A DNA stretch of 64,000 bases from CAVORB01 sp963698495 (GCA_963698495.1 CAVORB010000006.1:1-64000); one strand, 5' to 3'; shown: positions 1 to 11,900, counted from the first letter of the stretch. Numbers and translations are program-made. Notes: generated from the sequence alone by a model not told the origin.

Positions 1-40
1 GGTCTCTCCTGCTCCCCGCCCTGCACACTGAAAATCGGAA

Positions 41-1041
41 ATGACTATGAGACTTTTGCTGACACTCGCGCTCTGCGCACCGACATTTCTCTGCGCCGAA
101 GAGGTCACGGTCGACAACTTTGTCCGTGCGGAGTCCGACTACAATATCCGGGCCAACATGGAGGCGTTCGGCTATGACGTGGGAGAATTGCGGCATTTAC
201 GCGACCCCATTGCGCCGGACAACCAGCCGACGATCCGGATGAACCAGGATACGCTCTATACCGGGTTGCTGCTGGACCTGTCGAAGCCGGTGGAGGTCAC
301 GCTTCCCGAAATCGACGGCCGCTATCAGTCCATGCATGTGGTCAGTCAGGATCACTACCTGTTCGCCAAATCCGAGCCTGGGACCTACCAGCTGACCGAA
401 GACGAGGTGGGCACCCGTTTTGCCTCCGTGACCTTCCGCACCTTCGTGGATGTCTCGGACCCGGATGACATCGCGAAGGCGCACGCCGCACAGGACGCCA
501 TCAAGGTGAGCGGCGGTGGCAAAGGCCCCTTCGAGACGCCCGACTGGGATCTCGAGACCCTCGCCGTGGCCCGCAAGGCGCTGAGCGACATCGCCGTACT
601 CGGCTTCAACGCGGATTATGCCTTCGGTCGCAAGGATGAGGTTCGACCCATCGACCACCTTGTGGGCGCCGCGGCAGGCTGGGGCGGGCTGCCGCGCACG
701 GCTGCCTCCTATGTCGTGGACAGCGTTGACGCCAATGACGGCAAGACCCTGCACGCGGTAACGGTCAAGGATGTGCCGGTGGACGCGTTTTGGTCCGTCA
801 CCGTCTACAACGCAGACGGCTATCTGGAGGCAAACGATCTTGGCGTGAACAGCTACAACAACGTCAGCGCCAAACCGAACGATGACGGATCCTATACGCT
901 CCACTTCGGCGGCTGCCGGGACGGCCGGGTGAATTGCATCCCGATCTCGCCCGGGTGGAACTATTCCCTCCGCTTCTATGAACCGGGAGAGGCGATTCTC
1001 GACGGCACCTGGACCTTCCGCCTATTGAGCCGACGCAGTAG
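41..1041 (+). CDS. Exported DUF1254/DUF1214 protein, frameshifted near its C-terminus
   Basis: The protein begins with a cleavable signal peptide (MTMRLLLTLALCAPTFLCAEE) and then follows the DUF1254/DUF1214 pattern: an N-terminal segment around NQDTLYTGLLLDLSKPVEV and a C-terminal beta-rich domain with DAFWSVTVYNADGYLEAND and ILDGTWTF. The biochemical role of the family is not established; members are exported. The open frame continues to 1120 with an arginine/serine-rich tail unlike the family. Adding one C at about 1018-1019 (TTCCG to TTCCCG) makes the protein end TWTFPPIEPTQ with a stop at 1039-1041, giving about 333 residues. I therefore read a one-base deletion and place the true end at 1041. 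It lies directly before a second, longer member of the same family, suggesting a duplicated pair. Confidence 0.8.
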
Positions 1042-1266
1042 ATCAGACGCTTCATATTCATCCCAGGGACGGCTCCACCGGTGTGCGCGGAGATCGCGCG
1101 ACGCATCCGTCAGGCCATGATCTCGGCTAGAAACTGCTCCCGGGGCGCTAGCGGCGCTTGCGCCTGTCCGAACCGGAAGAGCCGTATTTCGAGAAAACCG
1201 GGAATCCGGACGATGCGACAAAGTGAGATGAACCAACCCCAACCCGGGTTCGATGGGAGAAAAGAC

Positions 1267-2781
1267 ATGAATCGCTTATCCACGCGAAGTATCACTTTCC
1301 TGGCCGTCATTGGCTTATCCGCCGCCTGTTCCGCGGCCGTGGCCCAGACGTACTCGGCCGAGGCGCCCGAGGCAATCCTTACGCCGGATGTGCTGGAAAC
1401 ACAGCGTCTCGGCACCTTGCGCTTCTTCGACGGTATGCCGGATGAGGATACCGTCCGCAAGACCTACGACAACCTGGACTTCATGCGTGGCGTCGAGGCC
1501 TTTCTCAGCGGCATGCCGGCCGCGTCCCTGTACGCGATGTGCTCTGGTCTGGAAGACGCCGGGCTGCCGGCGCACAGCGTGGGCATCACGGAGGACCTGC
1601 TCGATGCACGCGCGCTTTGGCTGACGGCGAATTCCACGACGGTGTACGTCACGACCTGCCTCGACCTGAAGCAGGGACCCGTCGTCGTCGAGGTTCCGCC
1701 TGGCGTGCTCGGCTTCGTCAATGATGCCTTCTTTCGCTGGGTGGCCGATATGGGCGTGACCGGCATGGACCAGGGACGCGGCGGACGCTACCTGTTCCTG
1801 CCACCCGGTTATGACGGCCCGGTACCCGAGCGTGGATTCCACGTCGTCCCCACGGACACGAACATGCATTGGGTGCTGGCACGGGCCTTCGTGACCGATG
1901 GCGGCCTCGAGGAGGCGGTTGCCGGTGTCAAGGCAGGCATGAAGGTCTACCTGCTTTCCGAGGCAGCCAGTCCGCCCGAGGAAACCTTCGTCGATCTCTC
2001 TGGCCGGCAGATGAGCACCATCCACGCCAACGATGTCACCTTCTACGAAGAGCTGGCCGCCGTGGTTCAGAACGAGCCGGCCGACGCATTGCCCAAGGAA
2101 TTGACTGGCCTGTTCGCATCAATCGGCATCAAGAAAGACCAACCTTTCGCGCCGGATGAGCGGATGAAAAATATCCTGGTGGACGCTGCCGCGGTCGGCA
2201 ACGCCACTGCACGCGCGATCTCCTTCCGGCCCCGTAACCGGGACAAGGTGTATTTCTATCCGGACCGCGAGTGGTACTCCGGCTTTACCGGCGGCAACCA
2301 CGAATTCATGGACAACAGCGAGCTCGTCCTCGATGACCGGACCCTGTTCCACTACTTCGCGACCGGTATCACACCCGCTATGGCGGCGCCCCAGGTCGGC
2401 TCGGGTTCGGTCTACGCATTCACCGCACAAGACGCCGATGGCGCCTACCTGAACGGGAGTAAGACCTATAAGGTGGAACTGCCAGCGCCGGTACCCGCGA
2501 AAGACTTCTGGTCGTTCACGGTCTACTCGACCCAGCACCGTTCGATGCTGGAAACCGATCAGAAGCTCGCCGGACTGGACAGCACCCTCGACACAGTCGC
2601 TGCCAACAAAGACGGTTCGTTCACAGTCTGGTTCGGACCCGAGTCACCAAAAGGGCATGAAGGCAACTGGGTACAGACCGTACCGAACAAGGGCTTCGGC
2701 GTGATCCTTTGGCTCTATGGCCCACTCGAACCCTGGTTTGATAAGACCTGGAAGCCGGGCAATCTGGAGCTCATCGACTGA
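1267..2781 (+). CDS. Exported DUF1254/DUF1214 protein (long form)
   Basis: The protein has 504 residues. The frame is open from 1081, but the start at 1267 is preferred because it follows a GGGAGAAAAGAC ribosome-binding site and opens a signal peptide (MNRLSTRSITFLAVIGLSAA, cleavage after AVA or a weak lipobox at SAAC). The DUF1254 part covers roughly residues 50-180 (TTVYVTTCLDLKQGPVVVEV, PPGVLGFVNDAFFRWVADMG). The DUF1214 part is at the C-terminus, with DFWSFTVYSTQHRSMLETDQ and a closing PWFDKTWKPGNLE. The molecular function is unknown; an envelope location is inferred. It is in tandem with the shorter paralogue upstream and 25 bases before the phosphatase gene, so the three may form one transcript. 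Confidence 0.87.
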   Translation: MNRLSTRSITFLAVIGLSAACSAAVAQTYSAEAPEAILTPDVLETQRLGTLRFFDGMPDEDTVRKTYDNLDFMRGVEAFLSGMPAASLYAMCSGLEDAGLPAHSVGITEDLLDARALWLTANSTTVYVTTCLDLKQGPVVVEVPPGVLGFVNDAFFRWVADMGVTGMDQGRGGRYLFLPPGYDGPVPERGFHVVPTDTNMHWVLARAFVTDGGLEEAVAGVKAGMKVYLLSEAASPPEETFVDLSGRQMSTIHANDVTFYEELAAVVQNEPADALPKELTGLFASIGIKKDQPFAPDERMKNILVDAAAVGNATARAISFRPRNRDKVYFYPDREWYSGFTGGNHEFMDNSELVLDDRTLFHYFATGITPAMAAPQVGSGSVYAFTAQDADGAYLNGSKTYKVELPAPVPAKDFWSFTVYSTQHRSMLETDQKLAGLDSTLDTVAANKDGSFTVWFGPESPKGHEGNWVQTVPNKGFGVILWLYGPLEPWFDKTWKPGNLELID

Positions 2782-2806
2782 ACAATAGCTTGAGAAGGAT
2801 AGACCG

Positions 2807-4547
2807 ATGAGACAATGTTTTCCCCGAATGGGGCCAACCGCTCTGGTGGTTTGCATGGCCGTTTTCGCCGCCGGCCCCGCTTCGTCTCAAACGAGCGGCG
2901 ACACCCTCGATACGGCAGCGGCAACGCCGCCGCGGCTGATCCTCCAGATCACGGTAGACGCGCTGCGCGGCGATCTGCCGGGGCGCTACGCCCATCTGTT
3001 CGGCGACGGCGGGTTCCGTTACCTGATGGACAAGGGCGTCCACTACACCAACGCCCATTACCAGCACGCCAATACCGAGACCATCGTCGGGCACGTGTCG
3101 CTGGCGACCGGCACGGTTCCCGCCGCGCACGGCATGGTCGGCAACGTCTGGTTCGACCGTGAGGACGGACGGCTGGTCTACAACATCGAGGACCCGGATT
3201 ACCGTCTGCTCACCGCCGGCGCCGACGTCGACCGCGACACCGAGATCGACCCGACCCAGAAGGCGGCCAAGGTGGACGGCCGTTCGCCGGCGACCATCCT
3301 GACCTCGACCTTCAGCGACGAGCTCGCCGTGCACACCAACGGCAAGTCGAAGATCTTCGCGGTGTCGGTCAAGGACCGCGGCGCGGTGTCGCTGGCCGGC
3401 CATGCGGGCAAGGCCTTCTGGTTCTCCAAGGCCGGCGGTGAGTTCGTCACCAGCAGCTATTACTACGACGAGTACCCCGAGTGGGTGAAGGCCTGGAATG
3501 CGGACAAGCCCGCACAGGCCTACGCCGGCAAGTCGTGGGAGCTGATGCAGGATCCGTCCAAGTACCTGTTCGGCGACAGCGATGACCGGGAGTACGAGAC
3601 CGACTTCCCGGGCTTCGGCCGGACCTTTCCGCACCCTTACGGGGAAGCGGACGACAAGTACTTCACCACGCGCCTGACCCTGAGCCCGGCCGGCGACGAG
3701 CTGACACTGGATTTTGCAAAGGCGTTGCTCGACAACGAGGGGCTAGGCCAGGACGAGGTGCCGGACTACCTCGCGGTGAGCTTCTCCTCCACCGACTACG
3801 TCGGCCATGTGTTCGGCGCGTCCAGCCTGGAATCCGAGGACAACCTGGCGCGGCTCGACCGCACCCTGGCGGAACTCTTCGCCTACGTCGACGAGAAGGT
3901 CGGGCTGGAGAATACGCTGATCGTGCTGTCGGCCGATCACGGCCAGCCGGAGATTCCAGGGCATCTGCACGAGCTGGGCATCTACAACGCCCACTATTTC
4001 GACACGGACGCGCTCGACAAGGCCCCGGCCATCGCGGCGCTGAAGGAGCGGTTCGGCCTCGGCGAGGAGCTCATCGAGGCCTACTACCAGCCCTACCTGT
4101 ACCTCAACCGCGACCTGATCCGCGAAAAGGGCCTGGACCAGGCCGAGGTGGAACAGGCCGTGGCCGAACGAACTGGTGAAGTTCGACGGCGTGGCGACCG
4201 CGGTCTCCAGCACCGCGCTGCGCACGGCCAGCCTGCCCGATACCCTGTTGATGCGCGCCATCCTGCGCAACTTCCATCCCAAGCGCTCCGGCGACATCTA
4301 CGTCGTGTTCGAGCCGAACGTATTCATCACCGACTTCGACGGTCTCACGGTGGCCTCGACCCACGGCTCGCCCTGGCGCTACGACACCTTCGTGCCGGTG
4401 ATGTTTGCCGGCGCCGGACTGAAGGCCGGGGCCGTCAGCCGCCCGATCACACCGTACGACGTCGCACCGACGCTAGCGCACCACCTCGGCGTCAAGCCGC
4501 CTTCGGGCTCGATTGGCAATCCGCTGGTTGAGATCGTGCCCGATTGA
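2807..4547 (+). CDS. Exported PafA-like alkaline phosphatase family protein, frameshifted
   Basis: This is an alkaline-phosphatase superfamily protein of about 579 residues with a signal peptide. Metal-site motifs are present: VDALRGDLPG (D51), SSTDYVGHVFG, VLSADHG and, after the frameshift, ASTHGSPWRYD. The likely nucleophile is T92 in NTETIVGH. N113 (GNVWF) and a KxR pair (K189, R191 in SVKDRG) match the PafA-type monoesterase signature, so a periplasmic phosphomonoesterase is the best guess; a phosphodiesterase remains possible. The first frame loses homology after residue about 453 and the second frame resumes at ELVKFDGVATAVSS (ATG at 4176). A one-base insertion near 4168-4172 explains this. 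It lies downstream of the two DUF1254 genes. Confidence 0.85.
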
Positions 4548-4614
4548 AATGCGTGCACAGAGAATACCTGTTTGCTGCGATGCCCGCGCGCGGGATCCCC
4601 GCGAGATCGAGTCG

Positions 4615-5049
4615 TCAGGGCGCGGACGCCGGGCTGTCCAGCCAGTTCTCCACCTGCAATCCTGCGACCCGGCCGAATTCCTCGGCATTGTCGGTAACCA
4701 GGGTGAGGCCGGACTCCAACGCATGAGCGGCAATCAGCAGGTCGTTGGGACCGATGGGCGTGCCGGCTTGCTCCAGCTGAAGTCGGATCTCGGCGTAGAT
4801 GTGATCGGCCCCGGCGTCGAGGGACAGGACCGGTAACGAGACCAGCAGGTCGTCGACCTTGCCGGTCAATGCCTTGGAGCCGAGCTTGCGGGCACCGAAG
4901 CGCAGCTCGGCGGCCACTACGATGCTGGTGCAAACGGTACCGTAGCCGCGCCTGGCAAGCGTCTCGGCCACCGGTCCCTGGGGTTGGCGGATCAGTGCGG
5001 AGAGGATATTGGTGTCGAGCAGGTAGCGAAGGCCCACGACGTTCGCCAC
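4615..5049 (-). CDS. vapC: VapC-type PIN-domain ribonuclease toxin
   Basis: This is a PIN-domain protein of about 144 residues. All four acidic positions expected of an active PIN nuclease are visible: D in YLLDTNILS, E in AAELRFG, D in GPNDLLIAAHAL and D in LVTDNAEEF. VapC proteins cut specific RNAs and are neutralised by VapB. The start is uncertain: a GTG at 5049 lies five bases after the vapB stop, and another GTG at 5037 would give a start nearer the family norm (VGLRYLLDTN). Neither has a clear ribosome-binding site, which fits translational coupling to vapB. The open frame extends further upstream but would overlap the antitoxin gene. Confidence 0.9.
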   Translation of the reverse strand: MANVVGLRYLLDTNILSALIRQPQGPVAETLARRGYGTVCTSIVVAAELRFGARKLGSKALTGKVDDLLVSLPVLSLDAGADHIYAEIRLQLEQAGTPIGPNDLLIAAHALESGLTLVTDNAEEFGRVAGLQVENWLDSPASAP

Positions 5050-5054
5050 GGTGG

Positions 5055-5297
5055 TTAGAGTCGGATGTCGTCCAGTGGCAACAGACCTTCGTCTACGTCG
5101 GGGAGAATCTCGTCGAGCGGCTCCCATCCGGCGAGCAGCGTGGCGAGATCCGACCGGCGCCGGACCGGCTCGACGATCAGACGATCGCCGTCTTTGCGGA
5201 CAATCGCCTCGTCGGCGTCCAGCTCAAGCTCACGCGGGATGCGCAGGGCCTGATTGCGGCCATTGCGAAAGAGGCGCACATGACGTTCAGGCTGCAT
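5055..5297 (-). CDS. vapB: VapB-type antitoxin (AbrB/SpoVT fold)
   Basis: The protein has 80 residues. It opens with MQPERHVRLFRNGRNQALRI followed by PRELELDADEAIVRKDG, the classic VapB swapped-hairpin DNA-binding domain, and has an acidic C-terminal tail expected to wrap the toxin. The ATG at 5297 is chosen because it gives the usual family N-terminus; the frame is open further upstream but that part shows no family resemblance. It precedes vapC by a few bases and the pair should be autorepressed, as is known for the family. Gene order, spacing and both protein families agree, so the toxin-antitoxin call is secure. Confidence 0.88.
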   Translation of the reverse strand: MQPERHVRLFRNGRNQALRIPRELELDADEAIVRKDGDRLIVEPVRRRSDLATLLAGWEPLDEILPDVDEGLLPLDDIRL

Positions 5298-5802
5298 AGG
5301 AGATCGATCCTGAAGAGAAGGGCGAGGCATACGCGAAAGCATATGCCAAATTATCGGGTAACGCGAGACCTTGGGAGCGACTCGTGCACATGGACCTTGC
5401 GCCGGGGGGTCGGGAAACCTCGCGAGAACCGGTCGAGTGAGAAAACAGCTCATCCAGAGATGCGGCTGGGGGCACGGCTGGTCTCAAAGTGCCAGCTCTG
5501 TGGAGCCAAGCGGGCGTTCATTGGGATTCGGCGACGGTCTGTTCTTGGTGCCGGGTCCGGCCCCTCGCCACCCTGCCGGTTCGGTCCTCCCCCGGGGGGA
5601 TGGTAGCCCCGATCACCGCCGCAGGGCGATGTCCGCTTCCTGCGGTACTGTCCATGCCCTCCTCGCGTCGAACAGTGACCGCAAACGGCGCTCACCTGCC
5701 GGTCGGGTGCACCCGACCGACAGGCAGCAACTGGGACGGAACGGAAGCTCAGCGCGTCCGAGCCGAGTGGCGGCTTTGGGTCGGAGCGGCGGTGCGGGAG
5801 CG
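5298..5802. other. Gap without a convincing gene, between vapB and the helicase gene
   Basis: About 500 bases. The helicase frame stays open through this stretch to 5450 only because of the upstream frameshift, and its translation is low-complexity (Arg, Gly, Pro, Ser) with no family resemblance. The sequence around 5690-5810 (GCGGCTTTGGGTCGGAGCGG and neighbouring bases) looks like the degenerate, often repeated intergenic DNA seen in other GC-rich proteobacteria. No RNA gene or terminator with a T-run was seen. Confidence 0.5.
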
Positions 5803-8647
5803 CTAGAAGAAGACCGCTACTCCCCGACCGTCGTTTAGGTCCTTGAGCATGGTGCGCAGCGCCACGATGGCACGTTCCCGATCGGCGTTTAGGTCCCAGA
5901 CCTGGCCGGCCCAACGCAGCGGATCGCGCAGCTGACCCGCCAACCGGTCCGACGCAGAGCAGCTCGTAGATGCGGCGCCAGTCACCTTCGACACGCACCG
6001 CCAGCTGCGGATTGATCAGGTACTGGCCGTGGCGCACGCGCAAAAAGAGCTTGCGGTTGTAGGGGCCTTGCCGTGATACCTCGTTTTTCGACAGGATCGA
6101 GGAGATGTAGGGGCGTTTCTTGCGCCGCGCGGGCACGACCGATTCGGGGAAATGGCCGAGGACCTCTGCGAAGTCGACGGCCGAGAGCAACCGCCCGCGC
6201 GATGCCCAGTTCTCTCCGAGACGCTGATAGAACAACACCATCGCGATGCAGAGCATCAGATACTCCATCAGCCGCCGGTCCAGCTTCACCAGACGTCCGT
6301 CGATTTGCAGGTCCAGGCTGGCCGGGGCCAGTCGCTCGAAGACTGCGGGCAGCTTGGTACGCGCAAACCGTTCGTCGGCGCAGGCGCGCTCCAGGCTGAT
6401 CTGAAAGGCATTGAGCCCATTGCCGTCGACCAGGCTGGTGTCCGCGTCCCGGTCCAACAGCGCCTCGGCAAGCTCGGCATTGCCCATGCGACTGGCGATC
6501 ATCAGCGGGGTCTGATCGAAGACATTGCGGAAGTCGACACCGTATTTGTCGGTCTCGCGCAGCACCGCGGCCGGATTCTTGAAGCCATAGTGCTCGAAGT
6601 GCTTCTTCTCCAGCACCGACATGGCCTTGTCCGGTTGCCTGGCGGTCTTGAATCCGGCCTGGACCAGGGCATTCAACCGGCGCTGGTCGCGATAGACCAG
6701 GGCGTATTCCATCAGCGCGATGCGCGCCTTCTTTTCCTGCCCCTCCAATGCCTTCTCTTCCAGCTCGGTCAGGGCATCGCCCCGCAGCACGCCCCAGGGT
6801 ACCTGACGCTGCTTGAGAATCTGCTCGCGGATCTCGGCCGCCTGCTCCTCCTTGCCCTGGAGCTCCAGGCGATGGGCCTCGTGGCGCCACTCGTCGAGAC
6901 TGGAGCGCGTTGCCTCGACGTCCTCGACGCCCTCGTGGACCTCAGTCAGCCCGAGCAGCGCAAGCAAGTGCTGCTTGGGGCGCGGCTCGATCAGGTAGAG
7001 GTTCTTCACCGCCCGCGTCACGGCGACATACAGGGCGTTGATGTAGAACTTGTAGATCTCCAGCGACTTGTCGCCCTTGTCGCGGCCGCGGGCATAACGC
7101 AGCTCGCCTTCCAGGTCCTCTTCGCTCAGCTCCCCGGCGATATCGCGAAAGCGCTTCTCCTCGCTCGAGACGAAGCCGAAGAGCAACACGTTCTCGTACT
7201 CCAGCCCCTTGGCCTCGTGGATCGAGAACACCAGGGGCGTGCGAAAGTACTTGCGCACCTCGGCCTTCTGCTCGGGGTGCAGGACCAGGATGGCAAAGCG
7301 CGCCGATGCGGCGGTGCGCCGGTCCAGATCGCGCTTGACCGGCTCGCTGTCCTGCAACAACCCCACCCGCCCCTCGGTCGGCCCGCAGCTGCGCACCAGA
7401 TAGTTGCTCTCGCGGTCCACGGAGCCGAAGCGGGCGTGCTTGACGTGCAGCAGCCGATTGGCGATCTGTGTGACCTGGGGCGAGTTGCGGAAGTTGGCGT
7501 TCAGGATGCGGATCAGATCTGCCGGCGCACCCTCGTCCCGCTCCTTCCAGAACAGGGTCTTGACCTTGGACCAGGAGAAGAAGTTGGGGTGAACGATCTG
7601 GTTGGAGTCGCCGCATAGTAAGAACCGGCGGGCATCGCGAAGCGCCCGCAGGATCAGCAGCAATTGGATGTTGGTGAGGTCCTGGACCTCGTCGACGACG
7701 ACGAAGTCATAGCGCGGCGCCACGCGCGCCATCCAGGCGTGGCTCAGGATGTTGGGGTCGAACCACCCTTGCTCGGCGAGGAAGCGCAGGTACTTCTCGA
7801 ACAGGTCGTAGACGGCGCCGCGGACTTCCGGTGGATAGATGGACTGTCGAACGCCCAAGGCCAGGTAGGCGTCGCGGCTGAGATACGCCTGTTCAGTCAC
7901 GGCCCCGGTGATCGCACCCTGAAACTCCTCGAACAGCTGGTGGCTGTCCTTGAGCTCCCGCGGCAAGTGCTGGCGAGCGGCCCAGCCCGCGAAGACCCGC
8001 GGCGTGATTTCCTTTCCCTCCGGTACATGGATGCTTTCCAGGTATTCCCGGAACGACAGAAACTCGACGTTCTGCTCGTCGTTGCTGTAGCCGCTGGCGT
8101 AGTAGAGGTCGCGGGCGTTCTGGACCAGGAAGGGCGAGCGCGTGACGTAGAGGATGTCGCCGCTCGCGTCCTTCATCTTCTCCAATGTCAGAGCGGTCTT
8201 GCCGCTACCGGCGGAGCCGATGATCACGAGCGGCGGGGACTGTTGGTAGACCGCTTCCTGGTCCTCGTCGAAGGACAGCACCTTGTCGAGCAGATGAAAG
8301 CGCGCCAGCCTGGGGTTCAGATAGGAAAGCTCCGGGGCCGCGTCGGCCACTCCCGCCTCCACCGATGGGATCCGTTCCTCATCGACTGTTACCCCGCGCG
8401 CAAGGAATCGGGATTTCTCGTAGGCGTGCTGTCGGATATGCTCCAAGATCAGCGCGCACCTCTCGCCCTTGTGCTGGTAGAGCGCGAACAACAGCCGATT
8501 GCTGCGGTCCAGTCGTGCCCGGTAGAGGTTGTCGCCGATCTTCTTGACATCGGCGGAACGGAAATCATCGGCGGCGAGATAGTTGGCGAGCTTCGCGTAG
8601 CCAGGGATTGCCGTGGTGTCGAGGCCGCGATAGACGAGGATCTTCAT
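5803..8647 (-). CDS. UvrD/Rep-like superfamily 1 helicase with RelE-like N-terminus and ankyrin-like repeat; frameshift near the C-terminus
   Basis: The protein is about 947 residues after correction. Residues 1-85 (NLYRARLDRSNRLLFALYQH, HAYEKSRFLARG) resemble the RelE/ParE toxin fold. The helicase core follows: Walker A GSAGSGKT at 144-151, Walker B FVVVDEVQDLT, LLCGDSNQIVHP, NFRNSPQVTQIANRLL, HEAKGLEYENVLLFGF and YVAVTRAVKNLYLIEP. A segment near residues 705-760 (DQTPLMIASRMGNAELAEAL) reads as an ankyrin repeat. The original frame turns into low-complexity sequence after WRRIYELL. One extra base at about 5950-5962 restores SDRLAGQLRDPLRWAGQVWD and an end at 5803. ATG 8647 is preferred to a TTG at 8662. 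Its role is unknown; DNA or RNA unwinding is expected, and a stress or defence role is inferred from the neighbours. Confidence 0.82.
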
Positions 8648-8926
8648 ACGCTTCGGAGGCAAGACGCGAACAGATACGGCTGCGAGGTGCGGAAAAGCTC
8701 ATCATTCTAGACGACGTCTGATCGCTGGGCGACTGGCCTTGGCCCCTCACATCAGCACTGGGGGCTGAGCTCTGTGAAGGGAAAAGCGTTCGGACTCAAG
8801 GAAACATCTGGAGGCAGCTGTTCGGGAGCGGATAAACTGCTGCGCTTGGCGCACGTCGACGCGCGACCAATGCGGTCATCTTGAAAAACCATTGTACTTC
8901 CCTCCGGTTCGGATCCTCGGAGCCCC

Positions 8927-11900
8927 ATGCGGATTCTGCACGCCTTCTGGTTACCGGACGCGGTCGAAGCATTCGCCCAGGGCGGCGCACTGTGGTTGTG
9001 GGCGGAGACCCTTCAGCTGCGACCCGCCAGGCGCGCCCGGGAGGCGAGGCCGCACCCCTTTTCTGTGACGAGCGGCGACTGGCCCGCCCTTGTAGCGGAG
9101 GTGGGGCTGGACCTGTCGCCGATCGAGCTTCGTGCCGCGTTGCGGTCCTGTGCACTCCAACTGCCCAGCGCGGCCGATGCTCCCCTGCCTTCACCTCAGT
9201 TGGCGAAGGTCTGGGAGCAAGGGATCGATGAGGACAATGCCGCCTTGCTCCCCTGGCAGGTAGACTGCCTGCGGCTGGATTACCCCATCAAGCAGCTGAG
9301 CGACTTGCATTTCCTCGCCTTCTACCGCTCCGAGGGGCTCCAAACCGGCGGCGACTTCCTCTTCTGGTACTGGTTCACGCAGGAGCTCAAGCGCCTGCTG
9401 GTCCGGGACCAGTACTTTCCCGCCCTGATCTATCGCGAGCCGCCAAAGCGGAAGGGGGCACGAAAAGTACCCCCCTTCGAGCTTTACGGTAGCTGGCAGT
9501 GGGCCGTCGACTCCTACGAAGACCTCATCGCCAAAGCCGCCGATCGGATGCCGGCGGCGTGCGCCGCAGGGCTCGACGGGCTGGCGGACGCGCAGGGCCT
9601 TCTGCGCCACTGCGCGGAGGTGCTGCTCGATCGCATCGTGCGCCAGACCCCGTTGACGGCGACCTTCACCAAAAAGCTCGAGAACAGCCTGCTCGCGAGC
9701 TGCCTCGCGCCAATCCCGGCGGAAGAGCCCTGGAGGGCGCCGGGAACGGGCCTGGACAGCTATCGGCAGTGGCGCCGGTGGCGGCAGCGCATCCTCGGCG
9801 CCGGACAGGAGGCGGCATTTTACCTCGGCTTTCGGTTGACGGAGCCGCCCGCCGAGGACGAGGCAGCCTGGACACTGCAATTCGTCGCCGTACCCAGGGA
9901 CGACCCCTCCCAGCGCCTTGCCCTGGCCGACTACTGGTTGATGTCCCCGGCGGAGCGCAAGCAGGCCCGCCTCCAGCTCGGGGGGGACTTCGAGACCCAG
10001 GTCCTGCTGAACCTGGGGCTGGCCGCGCGCATGGTTCCCAAGCTATGGGAAGGACTGGACACCGCCGTACCGCAGGCCGTGAGCCTGGACCTCGACGCGG
10101 CCTTCGCCTTTCTCAAGGAATGGGCGTGGGTGCTGGAGGATGCGGGCTTCAAGGTCATCGTCCCCGCCTGGTGGACGCCGCAGGGACGCCGGCGCGTCAA
10201 GATCCGCCTGCGCTCATCCTCCGCAAAGAAGGCCGCCGGTGCGGCACCCGGCACCGGCGGGCTCAGCCTCGAGAACCTGGTGCGGTACCGGTACCAGTTG
10301 GCAGTCGGCGACGAGGTGGTGAGCGAGGAGGAGTGGCGGCGACTGGTCGAGTCCAAGACGCCCCTGGTGCGTTTCCGCGGCCAATGGATCGAGCTCGACC
10401 GGGACAAGATGCAGGAGATGCTCGCCTTCTGGCACCGGCACGGCCAGGAGACCCCGGAGATGAGCATCCAGGAGCTGCTGCGACGCACCGCCACCGACGA
10501 CACCCACGAGGTCGACCGCGACGACGCCCTGGCCGAGATGCTGGAGCGGCTGCGTGACCGCGGCCGTCTGGAGCCCGTCGCGGACCTGCCCCGACTGAAG
10601 GCCGAGCTGCGCGACTATCAGCGCCGTGGCGTGGCCTGGCTGCGGTTCCTCGAGCAGCTGGGACTCAACGGCTGTCTGGCCGACGACATGGGGCTCGGCA
10701 AGACCATGCAGGTCATCGCCCGCCTGGTGCAGGAGCGCGACGGCGGGGAGGTGCTTGCCCCGACCCTGCTCATCGCCCCCACCTCCGTCATCGGCAACTG
10801 GCAGAAGGAGACGGAGAAATTCGCCCCCTGCCTGCGCACCCTGATCCATCATGGACCGGACCGCGCGCAGAACGGCGACGACTTCGAGCAGCGGTTGGGG
10901 GGCAAGGACCTGGTCATCACGTCCTACGCCCTGGTACGCCGGGACCAGGGGCTGTTCGCCGCCCTCGACTGGCACCGCGTGGTGCTCGACGAGGCACAGA
11001 ACATCAAGAACCCCGCGGCCGCCCAGACCAAGGCGGTCAACAAGCTCCGGGCCAGGCACCGGCTCGCCCTGACCGGTACCCCCGTGGAGAACCGCCTCAT
11101 GGACCTGTGGTCCATCTTCAACTTCATGAATCCGGGTTACCTCGACACCCAGGCCCGCTTTCGCAACCGCTTCGAGCTGCCGGTCCAGCGCGACAACGAC
11201 CCGGCGCAGACGGCGACGCTCAAGCGCCTGGTGGAGCCCTTCATCCTGCGCCGGGTGAAGACCGACAAGGCCATCATCCGCGACCTGCCGGACAAGGTGG
11301 AGGCCATCCAGTACTGCAATCTCGGCCGGGAGCAGGCGGCCCTCTACGAGAGCGTGGTACGCGAGGTGGAACGCGAGCTGGAGGAAAAGGAGGGGATCGA
11401 GCGCCAGGGACTGATGCTCTCGACCCTGATGCGGCTCAAGCAGATCTGCAATCACCCGGCACAGTTCCTCCAGGACGGCAGCCCCTTCACCCCGGAACGC
11501 TCCCACAAGCTGGAGCGTCTCAACGCGATGCTCGAAGAGGTCATGGCCGAGGGCGACAGCGTGCTGATCTTCTCCCAGTTCACCGAGATCGGTGCGGCGC
11601 TCGAGCGCCTGCTCCGCCAAGCGCTGCACTACAACACCTTCTATCTGCACGGCGGGACGCCGCGCGGTCGGCGCGAGTCCATGATCGAGGCGTTTCAGGA
11701 CCCGGCGACCGAGCCTTCCATCTTCGTGCTCTCGCTGAAGGCCGGCGGCGTGGGCATCACGCTCACCAAGGCCAACCACGTCTTCCACTTCGACCGCTGG
11801 TGGAACCCGGCGGTGGAGGACCAGGCGAGCGACCGGGCCTTTCGTATCGGGCAGGAGAAGTCCGTGTTCGTGCACAAGTTCGTCACCCTTGGCACCCTCG

